Positions 18,113 through 26,015 of a stretch of DNA of 64,000 bases are shown piece by piece. This DNA is from Tenacibaculum lutimaris. GTDB lineage: Bacteria > Bacteroidota > Bacteroidia > Flavobacteriales > Flavobacteriaceae. The translations under genes and the position numbers were made by a program. The stretch lies in NCBI RefSeq assembly GCF_003610735.1, contig NZ_RAQM01000008.1, positions 62,001 to 126,000 on the forward strand. Direction: 5' to 3'. Numbering within the stretch: the stretch's first letter is position 1; each line of letters starts with the position of its first letter. The notes below the pieces were generated by a model. That model did not search any database and was not told where the DNA came from. It worked only from the letters and a program-made list of their open reading frames with translations.

Positions 18113-18146
18113 AACCGTCCATTATAGCTCGATGTAGTGGACGGTT
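18113..18146 (+). terminator. probable terminator of lon
   Basis: A 9-bp stem (AACCGTCCA at 18113-18121 with TGGACGGTT at 18138-18146) encloses a 16-nt loop and is followed by a moderately T-rich tail. The long loop makes it weaker than others in the window. It could also serve the convergent peptide genes. Confidence 0.6.
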
Positions 18147-18177
18147 TATGTTTTAAATACTAAATAAAATATAGTGT

Positions 18178-18360
18178 TTAAGGTAGTGCGAATTTATCTA
18201 CAGGATCTTCTTCAAGTTTCATACACCAACAAGAGAATTGTGGATGTGCACCTAGACAAAAATATACAGTACCTTCTGGACATTGTAATAATCCTCCGTT
18301 AATTTCTCTTTGTTCTGATTTATTCAAAACGTTTCCTAATTTTGAAATTGATTTTAACAT
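18178..18360 (-). CDS. small double-glycine-leader, Cys-rich peptide (bacteriocin-like), copy 1
   Basis: A 60-residue peptide. Residues 1-23 form a leader ('MLKSISKLGNVLNKSEQRE' then INGG) ending in Gly-Gly, the kind of leader removed by C39-peptidase ABC exporters. The predicted core of 37 residues carries four Cys in the arrangement CPxGT-x3-C-x8-CWC. The leader is 20 of 23 residues identical to that of the gene 20 bases upstream (18381-18551), and the core Cys pattern is shared, so both are real and paralogous. Bacteriocin, signalling or modified-peptide roles are all possible; no exporter or modifying enzyme lies in the window. Confidence 0.8.
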   Translation of the reverse strand: MLKSISKLGNVLNKSEQREINGGLLQCPEGTVYFCLGAHPQFSCWCMKLEEDPVDKFALP

Positions 18361-18380
18361 GATTAATTAGTTTTTTAGTT

Positions 18381-18551
18381 TTAATGATCAAAGTCTTCAG
18401 GTAACTCAACAACATATTCTGGTTCACACCAACATCTTATCCAGTTACATTTTAAATAAGTTCCTCTAGGGCAAACAATTTGTCCTCCATTAACTTCTCT
18501 TTGTTCTGTTTTGTTTAAAACGTTTCCTAGGTTTGAAATAGATTTTAACAT
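18381..18551 (-). CDS. small double-glycine-leader, Cys-rich peptide (bacteriocin-like), copy 2
   Basis: A 56-residue peptide read on the minus strand from the ATG at 18551 to the TAA at 18381, short enough for gene callers to miss. The leader 'MLKSISNLGNVLNKTEQRE' plus VNGG is nearly identical to copy 1. The 33-residue core has CPxGT-x3-C-x4-CWC, the same four-Cys framework as copy 1, then an acidic tail. Outside these positions the cores differ greatly, so the leader is conserved while the core diversifies, as in families of exported peptides. It lies 20 bases upstream of copy 1 on the same strand and is probably cotranscribed with it. Confidence 0.8.
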   Translation of the reverse strand: MLKSISNLGNVLNKTEQREVNGGQIVCPRGTYLKCNWIRCWCEPEYVVELPEDFDH

Positions 18552-18831
18552 GGTTAATTAATTTTAATTTTCCTTACTCTATTGTATGCTTTTCAGGTTC
18601 CGCATTTAAGAAATTTCTCATACAAATATTGCAGGTTTTAGGCCTTATAAGAAGTTTATACAGTTACTATTTAAGAAAAAAACGGGTACTATTTTTAAAA
18701 AATAGCACTCTTGTTTTTATGTTATTTTACTGGTTATTAATGTTTTAGTTTTGTTTTTGGTGCGTAAATATGTTAAAAGACAAATTGATGGATAAAAAAA
18801 ATAACTTTACTTAAACTAAAATTAAAAACTT
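18552..18831. other. AT-rich intergenic region between divergent small-peptide genes
   Basis: This 280-base stretch separates the two minus-strand peptide genes from the plus-strand peptide gene. It contains a TAGTTTTG -7-type element at 18746-18753 for the plus-strand gene and an AT-only dyad around 18689-18705 (CTATTTTT paired with AAAAATAG). No open frame with coding character was seen. It probably holds both divergent promoters. Confidence 0.5.
18746..18753 (+). promoter_or_regulatory. candidate -7 promoter element of the 68-residue peptide gene
   Basis: TAGTTTTG fits TAnnTTTG and lies 78 bases upstream of the ATG at 18832. No TTG is present at the expected -33 spacing, so the call is weak. 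Confidence 0.3.
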
Positions 18832-19038
18832 ATGAAACGTTTATCTATTGAGTTGTTAAGAGAGTATAAATTAACACAAGAAGAAAAGTTTAAAATATTT
18901 GCAGGAGACCCAATTGCAAAACCAAACACAGAAGTATTTGGTGGACCTGATACAGATGGAGAAGAAGATTGTTTACCTCCACTTCCAGGTGATACTAGTA
19001 AAGATAAATGTTATCAATATGAGTACTTTAAAGTTTAA
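18832..19038 (+). CDS. small precursor-like peptide of unknown function
   Basis: A 68-residue peptide. The first 25 residues ('MKRLSIELLREYKLTQEEK', then FKIFAG) resemble an amphipathic leader of the LTxEE-x2-I-x-G form seen in Bacteroidota precursor peptides. The remainder is short, rich in Gly, Pro and Asp, and has two Cys ('DGEEDCLPPLPGD', 'KDKCYQYEY'). It is unlike the two Cys-rich peptides on the other strand but sits in the same locus. It ends 20 bases before the stop of a convergent TPR/AraC regulator. I do not recognise a family. Confidence 0.55.
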   Translation: MKRLSIELLREYKLTQEEKFKIFAGDPIAKPNTEVFGGPDTDGEEDCLPPLPGDTSKDKCYQYEYFKV

Positions 19039-19057
19039 AGTTAAAGAATAAATAGTA

Positions 19058-20767
19058 TCATAACGCCTTATCAATTTTTTCTATAAATTGATAAGGCGTT
19101 ATCCCCATATGTTTTTTAAATATTCTAGTAAATGATTTTGCGTTTTTATATCCTGCTAATTCTCCAATAGCTTGAGTAGTATATGACCTAACTTTTTTAT
19201 TATTACTTAATGCTTCAATAATATAATTAATACGTAATTCGTTTGTATAATCATTAAAGCTCATTTTTTTATAATCTTTAATAATTTTTGAAAGGTAGGT
19301 GGTGTTTGTTCCAATTTTTTTAGCAGCATTATATAAATTAAATTCTTCTTTTAAAAAGTATTCTTTTTCTTCAATCTTTAATAGGCCTTTAATAATTTGT
19401 TCGTGCTGTTCTCCTTTTATTTTTATATCATTAGAAGTCGAAAAAGATTTTTTGGTTAGTTCTTCTTTTTTTGAAATTTTTGCTAATAATTCATGTAATT
19501 TTTCATTAGCTTTTCTTTTTTCTTTAGAGTTTTTAACAACTAGTAAACTAATAATTAAAAGGATGAGGACTAGTATTATAAAAATTGTTTTGTAATAAAA
19601 ACTTTTGTTAGCAATGTATTCTTTTAACTCCTTTAATTCTTTTATTTTTTTATCAAGATCAATTTTATAGGCTCCATTAATTTGCTGTTTTTTTCTTGAA
19701 GTAAGTTTACCATAATCAGTAATAAAAGTGTTTAAATGATATTTAGCAGAATCTATTTTATTTTGCTTAGAGTGAATTTTAGAAAGATAATAATGTGTGT
19801 GTAAATAATTGTAATCTAGAATTGTGTCTTTTTTTATTTTTAAAACCTTTAGAAAGTTCTCTTTTGCTTTGTTTAGATTATTAGACATGTAATAATTATA
19901 GGCATTATTATAATAACCTTTATACAAGTACGATTGTGATTTACTTTTTTCAAAGAATTCTAAACTTTTTTCAAGCAAAGAGCTGGCTTTAAAGTATTCT
20001 TCTTTTAAAGTATAAATTGTCCCTTTACCATAATAAACTTTACCAGTGTAATAGTTATTAAGATTGAATTCTTTTGTTTTTAATATGGAATTATAGTAAT
20101 GTAAAGAAGAGTCTGCGTATTGATGTTGCTTTTTGTCATTTTTATATAAAGTGGCATAAATAGCGGCAACATTAAACATTCTTTTATATTTACTACTATA
20201 GTATTTATTAGAAAGAGCTTCTTTATTTATTTCTATAAGTTCAAGAGCTTCTTTAGCTTTATTAAGAGCTTTATCAAGCTCTCCCATATCTTGATAAATA
20301 AGAGCTATGTTACCTTTAATTTTAATAGTTCGTTCAATATCATTTGCCAGTAAAGCATAATTTTCAGCAGTAATATAATCTTGTAATGCAGGTTTAATTA
20401 AGCCTTTTCTTTTGTTAGAATTTCCTAGTAAGATATAAATATCAAACAGAATAGGGTAGTTGTTGGTTGTTTTTAAAATACTTGGAAGGTACTTATTAAT
20501 GCTATCAAGGTAGAAAGAAACATTTAAAGATTCTTTTTCTCTAATTTTTAAATATTCAGAAGCAGCATACCCAAATGTTTTATAAGGAATGCTTGTACTT
20601 TTTTGTAGTTTATCCATAAAAAACAGAGTGCTGTCTATTCCTGTTTCTTTATTTAGATAAAATTTTTGTTTAAATTTTTTAAGATCATTTTCGCTGTACT
20701 GATTTGTTTGAGAAAATACTTTTGAGAAAGTAATAATAAGTACAATAGACAAGGCTTTTTTTAACAT
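19058..20767 (-). CDS. TPR-repeat, membrane-anchored AraC-family transcriptional regulator
   Basis: A 569-residue protein with an N-terminal signal or anchor ('IVLIITFSKVFSQ'), about 350 residues of TPR-like helical repeats (for example 'IKGNIALIYQDMGELDKALN'), a transmembrane helix near residues 392-412 ('IFIILVLILLIISLLVV'), and a C-terminal AraC-type DNA-binding domain (about 465-569, 'YLSKIIKDYKKMSFNDY', then 'GYKNAKSFTRIFKKHMGITP'). In this architecture the TPR part lies in the periplasm and the HTH part in the cytoplasm, so the protein can couple an envelope signal to transcription. It is the only regulator beside the small-peptide genes; that it controls them is inference. Confidence 0.87.
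   Translation of the reverse strand: MLKKALSIVLIITFSKVFSQTNQYSENDLKKFKQKFYLNKETGIDSTLFFMDKLQKSTSIPYKTFGYAASEYLKIREKESLNVSFYLDSINKYLPSILKTTNNYPILFDIYILLGNSNKRKGLIKPALQDYITAENYALLANDIERTIKIKGNIALIYQDMGELDKALNKAKEALELIEINKEALSNKYYSSKYKRMFNVAAIYATLYKNDKKQHQYADSSLHYYNSILKTKEFNLNNYYTGKVYYGKGTIYTLKEEYFKASSLLEKSLEFFEKSKSQSYLYKGYYNNAYNYYMSNNLNKAKENFLKVLKIKKDTILDYNYLHTHYYLSKIHSKQNKIDSAKYHLNTFITDYGKLTSRKKQQINGAYKIDLDKKIKELKELKEYIANKSFYYKTIFIILVLILLIISLLVVKNSKEKRKANEKLHELLAKISKKEELTKKSFSTSNDIKIKGEQHEQIIKGLLKIEEKEYFLKEEFNLYNAAKKIGTNTTYLSKIIKDYKKMSFNDYTNELRINYIIEALSNNKKVRSYTTQAIGELAGYKNAKSFTRIFKKHMGITPYQFIEKIDKAL
19060..19102. terminator. perfect 18-bp hairpin overlapping the 3' end of the AraC-type gene
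   Basis: ATAACGCCTTATCAATTT (19060-19077) is perfectly complementary to 19085-19102, with a 7-nt loop. It lies inside the last codons of the AraC-type gene and 21 bases after the stop of the convergent 68-residue peptide gene. There is no long T-run on either side, so it may terminate the plus-strand peptide transcript, protect 3' ends, or serve both genes. Confidence 0.6.
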
Positions 20768-21006
20768 GATTTTTTCGAGGGATAAAAAATTAATGTTTAC
20801 GCAAAATAAAAAAAATATAAATGTTAATTGTTTAAAAGTTAACTAACTATGAAGTATAGAAAGAAAAATATTTTGAAGAGAAATTATAGTACTGAGTTTT
20901 ATAAAAGAAATAATGAGTAATTAATACTTTTTACAAGTATAACTCGTTGTTGTTTTAGTTATATTTAAAAAATTAAAATTTAATCAAACTTTAAACCCTT
21001 AAATTT

Positions 21007-21441
21007 ATGAAAAGACTTCTTTTTTTAACCGCGTTTTTATGTTCTGTTGTATCGTATTCACAGATTGAATTTATAGAGACTACTAAAACAGAAATTGTTG
21101 GTAAAATTGAATATGTGTATTTAGAAAAAATAGGTAACGAAGCTTATAATCTATATTATAAGAATATTAACGATCCTATACATGAATATGTTCATTTTTC
21201 TTTTAAAAACCTTGATAATGATGTAGAAAAGCTATATCAAATAATTGTAAAAGGTTTTGAAGAAAACCCAAGAGATCCATATAAAATAAAGGCTAATGGG
21301 GATGTTATTTGGTTAAAATATACCAAGGAAGATGGAGTTGTAAGATTACAAATTCAGCAGTATGTAAGTAGAGATCCAGATATTATGACAGTTTCAAAAT
21401 TACTTACATTTAATGATGTAAATAGATTATTTAATAAGTAG
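21007..21441 (+). CDS. secreted protein of unknown function
   Basis: A 144-residue protein with a signal peptide ('MKRLLFLTAFLCSVVSYSQ'). The mature part is mixed alpha/beta with many charged residues and no Cys. 'KIEYVYLEKIGNEAYNLYYK' and the C-terminal 'LLTFNDVNRLFNK' resemble small periplasmic proteins common in this group. No family is recognised. The gene is divergent from the TPR/AraC regulator with a 239-base gap, has its own terminator, and is convergent with the M1 peptidase gene. Confidence 0.7.
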   Translation: MKRLLFLTAFLCSVVSYSQIEFIETTKTEIVGKIEYVYLEKIGNEAYNLYYKNINDPIHEYVHFSFKNLDNDVEKLYQIIVKGFEENPRDPYKIKANGDVIWLKYTKEDGVVRLQIQQYVSRDPDIMTVSKLLTFNDVNRLFNK

Positions 21442-21461
21442 TATACTTCTTATAAAACATG

Positions 21462-21490
21462 AAAAAAGCAGCTTTTAAAGCTGCTTTTTT
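21462..21490. terminator. bidirectional intrinsic terminator
   Basis: AAAAAAGCAGCTTT (21462-21475) pairs with AAAGCTGCTTTTTT (21477-21490). The A-run and T-run on the two sides allow it to end both the plus-strand secreted-protein gene and the minus-strand M1 peptidase gene. Confidence 0.88.
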
Positions 21491-21507
21491 ATTTTAATAC
21501 TGTTTTA

Positions 21508-23736
21508 TTAATTCTTAGCTTTATTTTTAAAAGCATCAAATTTATTTGTTGTTTGCTTTGGCCAGCTATTGTTAGAAGTATCAATATCAGCTGTTTCTAG
21601 ATCAGGATCTACAACAAAGCTTTTAATTTCTTTTGAAGATGTAAATACTCTAAAAACTTGATGCTCATTTTTCTTCCAAATTTGAGCAGGGAAAGTTTGA
21701 CGTTCTTTTGTTCCGTCAGCATAAGTCATTTCTAAAATAATAGGCATTACTAATCCTCCAGGTTTTTCAAACTCTACTTGATAGATATATTGAGGTAATT
21801 CCTTTAAGCTTGTTTTTTTATCGTTTGGTAAGCTATTTATATATGCTTCAACTTCAGATTTATCTGCATCTTCTTTATCACTAGTTAAGTATACTAACTT
21901 TCCTAATTGCGCAAAGTAAGAAGGGTATTGTGCTTGTAACTTCTTTGTTTCTTCATTAGGTTTATTAGTTACATATAAAGGTTTTACTTCTTTAATTCCA
22001 ATATCAGTATAATCTGTAGTATAGAACCAACCTCTCCAGAACCAATCTAAGTCCATACCAGAAGCATCTTCCATTGTTCTAAAGAAATCAGCAGGAGTAG
22101 GGTGTTTAAACATCCATCTTTTTGAATAGGTTCTAAAAGCATAATCAAATAATTCAGGTCCCATAATTGTTTGACGTAACATATATAACCCAGCGGCTGG
22201 CTTAGTGTATGCATTAGGTCCGAAATTATGAACGTAATCACCTTGAGACATAATTGGGCTTAATTTACTTTGGTCTAAGCTCATATAACGAACAATGTCT
22301 TTAGGTAAGTTACCAGTATTAAAGTTTGGATCGTAATCTAACTCAGCTAAAATTTCTACAAAAGAGTTTAAGCCTTCATCCATCCATGTCCATTGACGCT
22401 CATCAGAGTTTACAATCATAGGGAAGAAGTTATGACCAATTTCGTGTGTAATTACTCCAATCATTCCATTTTTAACTCTATCTGAATAGGTTCCGTCAGG
22501 ATTTGGACGTCCGTAATTAAAAGAAATCATTGGGTATTCCATTCCTTGACGCTTTGCATGTACAGAAATCGCTTTAGGATATGGATAATCAAAAGTCATT
22601 TTAGAGTATTCTTCTAAAGTATTAGCAACTACACGAGTTGAGTGCTCTTCCCATAAAGGATTTCCTTCTTTTGGATATAAAGATACTGCCATTACAGTTT
22701 TACCGTTGATATTAACAGCCATGGCATCCCAAATATATTTTCTTGAAGAAGCAAAAGCAAAATCACGTACTTGGTTAGCTTTAAAGTGCCAAGTTTTTGT
22801 TTTAAAAGTACCCTTCTTCTCATTTTCTTCAGCCTCTTTTTGAGAAACGATAAATACAGGGTTTTTAAAAGACTTTCTAGCTTTTGCCCAACGGTTACGT
22901 TGCTCTTTTGTTAGTACATCTTTTTCATTTTGTAAAACACCTGTAGCGTCTAAAATATGATCTTCAGGAACTGTAATTTTTACATCGTAATCACCAAATT
23001 CTAAAGCCCATTCACTACGCCCCCAAAATTGCATGTTTTGCCAACCTTCTACATTGTCATACACACATAATCTAGGAAAAAATTGAGCAATGGTATAGTT
23101 TTTATTTCCATCAGGGAATAATTCAAAACCAGATCGACCCCCGTCTTCAACAGAATTATTAATCAAATAATTCCATTTTATTTTGAATTTAAAAATTTCT
23201 CCTGGAGCTAAAGGTTTAGGTAAATTAATACGCATCATTGTACGATTAATAGTATGAGAAAGATCTCTACCATCAGCATATTTTACAGCTTCTATTTTAA
23301 AACCAAAATCTTTTGGTTTATCCATGTTTTCAGCTACAAATTTATTGGGTGTTTGAAAATCACTAGCTTTTTTAGATTCAGCTAAAGGAGATTTTGAATC
23401 TGGAGCTCTTACGTTTTGATCTAATTGTAACCATAAATATTCTAAATGATCTCTAGAATTATTGTGATAGGTTATGTCTTCTTCACCATAAAGTTTGTTT
23501 GCAGCTTCATCTAATCGTAAATCCATTACATAGTCAACTTTTTGTTGTGTATATGCATGACCAGGAGCACCTGATGCGGTACGTTGATCGTTAGGAGTTG
23601 CTAGTACATCTTTTAATTGTCTGAATTTGTTTTGATCAGTATGACCTTGTTGATGTTCTTTTTTTGGTGCCTCTTGAGCAAAAAGAGAAGCCGATACAAA
23701 GAGTGCTGAAAATAGAAGCGTAGAATATTTTCTCAT
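21508..23736 (-). CDS. secreted M1 family zinc metallopeptidase
   Basis: A 742-residue gluzincin with a signal peptide ('MRKYSTLLFSALFVSASLFA'). The zinc site is HEIGHNFF near residue 430, with the third ligand Glu in 'WMDEGLNSF' 18 residues downstream of the second His. The substrate-binding loop is 'RQGMEYPMISF', the GxMEN-type motif with Tyr in place of Asn. It probably acts in the periplasm or on the surface to release N-terminal residues from peptides. It is the last gene of a minus-strand run with the DUF6702 gene (71 bases upstream) and the four CarboxypepD_reg-like genes, ending at a strong terminator. Confidence 0.92.
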   Translation of the reverse strand: MRKYSTLLFSALFVSASLFAQEAPKKEHQQGHTDQNKFRQLKDVLATPNDQRTASGAPGHAYTQQKVDYVMDLRLDEAANKLYGEEDITYHNNSRDHLEYLWLQLDQNVRAPDSKSPLAESKKASDFQTPNKFVAENMDKPKDFGFKIEAVKYADGRDLSHTINRTMMRINLPKPLAPGEIFKFKIKWNYLINNSVEDGGRSGFELFPDGNKNYTIAQFFPRLCVYDNVEGWQNMQFWGRSEWALEFGDYDVKITVPEDHILDATGVLQNEKDVLTKEQRNRWAKARKSFKNPVFIVSQKEAEENEKKGTFKTKTWHFKANQVRDFAFASSRKYIWDAMAVNINGKTVMAVSLYPKEGNPLWEEHSTRVVANTLEEYSKMTFDYPYPKAISVHAKRQGMEYPMISFNYGRPNPDGTYSDRVKNGMIGVITHEIGHNFFPMIVNSDERQWTWMDEGLNSFVEILAELDYDPNFNTGNLPKDIVRYMSLDQSKLSPIMSQGDYVHNFGPNAYTKPAAGLYMLRQTIMGPELFDYAFRTYSKRWMFKHPTPADFFRTMEDASGMDLDWFWRGWFYTTDYTDIGIKEVKPLYVTNKPNEETKKLQAQYPSYFAQLGKLVYLTSDKEDADKSEVEAYINSLPNDKKTSLKELPQYIYQVEFEKPGGLVMPIILEMTYADGTKERQTFPAQIWKKNEHQVFRVFTSSKEIKSFVVDPDLETADIDTSNNSWPKQTTNKFDAFKNKAKN

Positions 23737-23807
23737 TATATGCTTATTAGTTTTTGAATAAATAAGCGGAAAGTTAATGAAAACTTATTATTAAAAAAGT
23801 GTGAATG

Positions 23808-24299
23808 TTAAAATTTTAACAAACCTTTATCATTATTGCTAGATAAAAATAAACTTTTTCGTTTTTTATTTACGGTAGCTTTTATCAAATTTTGTTGATC
23901 TGGAAAGTGCTCTACTAAAATATTATTTTCTATTTTTATTGATTTAGGAAGCGAAACATTTTCAATCTCTAAATAAAAGTAAACGATATCTCCATCATAT
24001 TCTTTACCAATAAATTTGTATGAGGTTTCTTTGTTGTTGATAATTACTTTAAAATGTTGTTGTAAGTATTTATAAAAGTAATCATCAATATTAACAAGTT
24101 GGTTTTTAGATGCTATTTGTAAATTGGTATTATAATCTTTATTAATAGCTAATTCTATATCATCCATAAAAACATTCATAATCATTTGAATACTTTTAGA
24201 GTCTTCTTTGTATTCTATTTCAGTTAAGGCAACGTAGTATTTATGCAGTGTAAATGATAGCAACGGAAGTACTAAAAGAATGATAATAACTTTTCTCAT
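23808..24299 (-). CDS. DUF6702 family protein
   Basis: A 163-residue exported protein; the N-terminal hydrophobic segment is 'VIIILLVLPLLSFTLHKYYV'. The sequence 'HKYYVALTEIEYKEDSKSIQ' followed by 'MIMNVFMDDIELAINKDYN' is characteristic of DUF6702, a Bacteroidota family usually found beside an M1 peptidase and a CarboxypepD_reg-like gene, as here. The function is unknown. It sits between the M1 gene and the CarboxypepD_reg-like gene at 24330 (30-base gap), probably in one operon. Confidence 0.85.
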   Translation of the reverse strand: MRKVIIILLVLPLLSFTLHKYYVALTEIEYKEDSKSIQMIMNVFMDDIELAINKDYNTNLQIASKNQLVNIDDYFYKYLQQHFKVIINNKETSYKFIGKEYDGDIVYFYLEIENVSLPKSIKIENNILVEHFPDQQNLIKATVNKKRKSLFLSSNNDKGLLKF

Positions 24300-24329
24300 G
24301 AGGTAGTTTAAAACAATTATTGCGCCAAA

Positions 24330-25127
24330 TTACTGTTTTTTGATAATTTCTAAATAGCCAGTGTGTTCTTTTCTTAAAATTTTAATAACCTCTAACACTT
24401 CACGATTTTGATATAGCTTTTCAATACCTAATGGATTACAGTATTCAAGAAAATGATAATAATTATTCACTGGGATTTTTAGTTCGACAAAAAAGAAATC
24501 TTCTCCTAATTCACTTAATAATTTAGCAGGTAAATTTTCTTTAAAAGCCAATTCTTTACGGAGCCTTTGTATTTTTTCTGAGTCTTTTATAGGAAATGTA
24601 TTGGTGGTACCAAGCCCTTCAAAATCTTTAGTAGGATCAACTCTAACTATATTTGGTTTTACATGCAAACTTATATGATCATCAGAAGCGTAATTGTCGT
24701 AATTCACTTTAGAGAAATCAGTAGCATTGCTAGCAATTTCTAAATTTTTATCACGTTTTACTTTTCGTAAATCTTTAGAGAGTTCTCCTGATAGTTCATT
24801 GTTTCTCAATAAAATTTCATCTAACTCGTAATCTTGTTTTTCTAAAGTAGTTCTTTTTCGATAGGTGTTAAAGTCTTCTTTGGTGAGTACATCAAAAATT
24901 GTTTTGTATCCGATAGAGGTATATCTGATTGAATCATTTGGTTTTGCAAAAATTCGATACTCACCATTTTCGTTAGAAAAAGTAGCTTGATTAGTAGAAA
25001 AATTAACAATATGAGCGTTTTCTAAAACACCATTTTCATCATAAACAATTCCGAAAAGTGTTTTTCGTTCTTCTTGTGAGAATGCTACTTGTGATAAAAG
25101 AAGTAAGGCTATAAAAAATCGCTTCAT
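24330..25127 (-). CDS. CarboxypepD_reg-like secreted protein, paralogue 1
   Basis: A 265-residue protein with a signal peptide ('MKRFFIALLLLSQVAFSQ') followed by a carboxypeptidase-regulatory-like beta-sandwich (residues about 22-105; 'LFGIVYDENGVLENAHIVNF' and 'ATFSNENGEYRIFAKPNDSI'). The C-terminal half has a conserved module, 'ELKIPVNNYYHFLEYCNPLG' then 'IEKLYQNREVLEVIKILRKE', shared with paralogue 3 (26012). CarboxypepD_reg domains are the N-terminal fold of TonB-dependent receptors, but no beta-barrel is present here. The 84-base gap to paralogue 2 is the largest within the cluster. Confidence 0.82.
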   Translation of the reverse strand: MKRFFIALLLLSQVAFSQEERKTLFGIVYDENGVLENAHIVNFSTNQATFSNENGEYRIFAKPNDSIRYTSIGYKTIFDVLTKEDFNTYRKRTTLEKQDYELDEILLRNNELSGELSKDLRKVKRDKNLEIASNATDFSKVNYDNYASDDHISLHVKPNIVRVDPTKDFEGLGTTNTFPIKDSEKIQRLRKELAFKENLPAKLLSELGEDFFFVELKIPVNNYYHFLEYCNPLGIEKLYQNREVLEVIKILRKEHTGYLEIIKKQ

Positions 25128-25211
25128 AATGGTAAGTATTGTAGGTTAGTGCTTACTTATAAAGATACAAAATATTTTAAAATCAATAATTTAAATTCTT
25201 ATCCACTATTG

Positions 25212-26015
25212 TTAATTTGGTTTGTAATTTTGTGGGTTTAACTTTTTAAATTCTTCAGATTTTAATTTTAAGAATGAAATCATAGTTATTTCATCAGCTA
25301 ATAGTGAAGGATTAAAATTATTAGAGTTTTCAATAAAGTAGATGAATCTTGTAAGGTCTTCAGGTATAATTTTTAATTCATGCAGTATATAAACTCGATA
25401 ATTGTTGCATATATGTTGTATTCTCTTTTCTGTATCCTCAATAGCTTTTTCTTTTTTTAGTTTTTTGAGCCTACCTGATATGGAGTTAATAATATAATCT
25501 GTTGAAAAAATAAAACCGAAACCTTCAAGTTTTAAGGGGCGTCCACCCATTCCTGTGTATAAACGTCTTTCAGCGGGAGTTAGAATCCTTGATCCAGCAT
25601 TAGGGAGTTTTAAGGTTTTAGCATTAATCTCTTTTTCAGTTTTAATATGTTTAGTGTCAGAAGAAATATATCCAAGTAAGTTGTGTTCTTTTATAGTTAC
25701 TTCATCTAGCTCTATTGTTACTTTTTTAAGTTCAATTTTGTTTTCTTGCATGCCAAAATGTTTTGATTCTACCTTGAAAATTTTAGATTCATAACCAATG
25801 AAAGAGATTTGTAAAGAGTCGTTTGGTTTAGCTAAAATCCTAAATTCACCATTATCATTCGTAAAAGTACCTTGTTTGGTATTTAAATTGATTATATGAG
25901 CATTGGGTACAGAAGCTATTTCATCATAAATTGAGGCATATAAAAAAGTTCTTCGCTCTTGGGATAGAACTTTAATAGATGAAGTAAAACATAGTATGAT
26001 TAATAGTTTCTTCAT
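25212..26015 (-). CDS. CarboxypepD_reg-like secreted protein, paralogue 2 (mosaic)
   Basis: A 267-residue protein with a signal peptide ('MKKLLIILCFTSSIKVLSQ'). The N-terminal domain is almost identical to paralogue 3 over about 60 residues ('DEIASVPNAHIINLNTKQGT', 'FTNDNGEFRILAKPNDSLQI'), whereas the C-terminal half ('NAKTLKLPNAGSRI', 'INSISGRLKKLKKEKAIEDT') resembles paralogue 4. The gene is therefore a mosaic. Its ATG overlaps the stop of paralogue 3 as ATGA. The function is unknown; an envelope location is likely. Confidence 0.82.
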   Translation of the reverse strand: MKKLLIILCFTSSIKVLSQERRTFLYASIYDEIASVPNAHIINLNTKQGTFTNDNGEFRILAKPNDSLQISFIGYESKIFKVESKHFGMQENKIELKKVTIELDEVTIKEHNLLGYISSDTKHIKTEKEINAKTLKLPNAGSRILTPAERRLYTGMGGRPLKLEGFGFIFSTDYIINSISGRLKKLKKEKAIEDTEKRIQHICNNYRVYILHELKIIPEDLTRFIYFIENSNNFNPSLLADEITMISFLKLKSEEFKKLNPQNYKPN

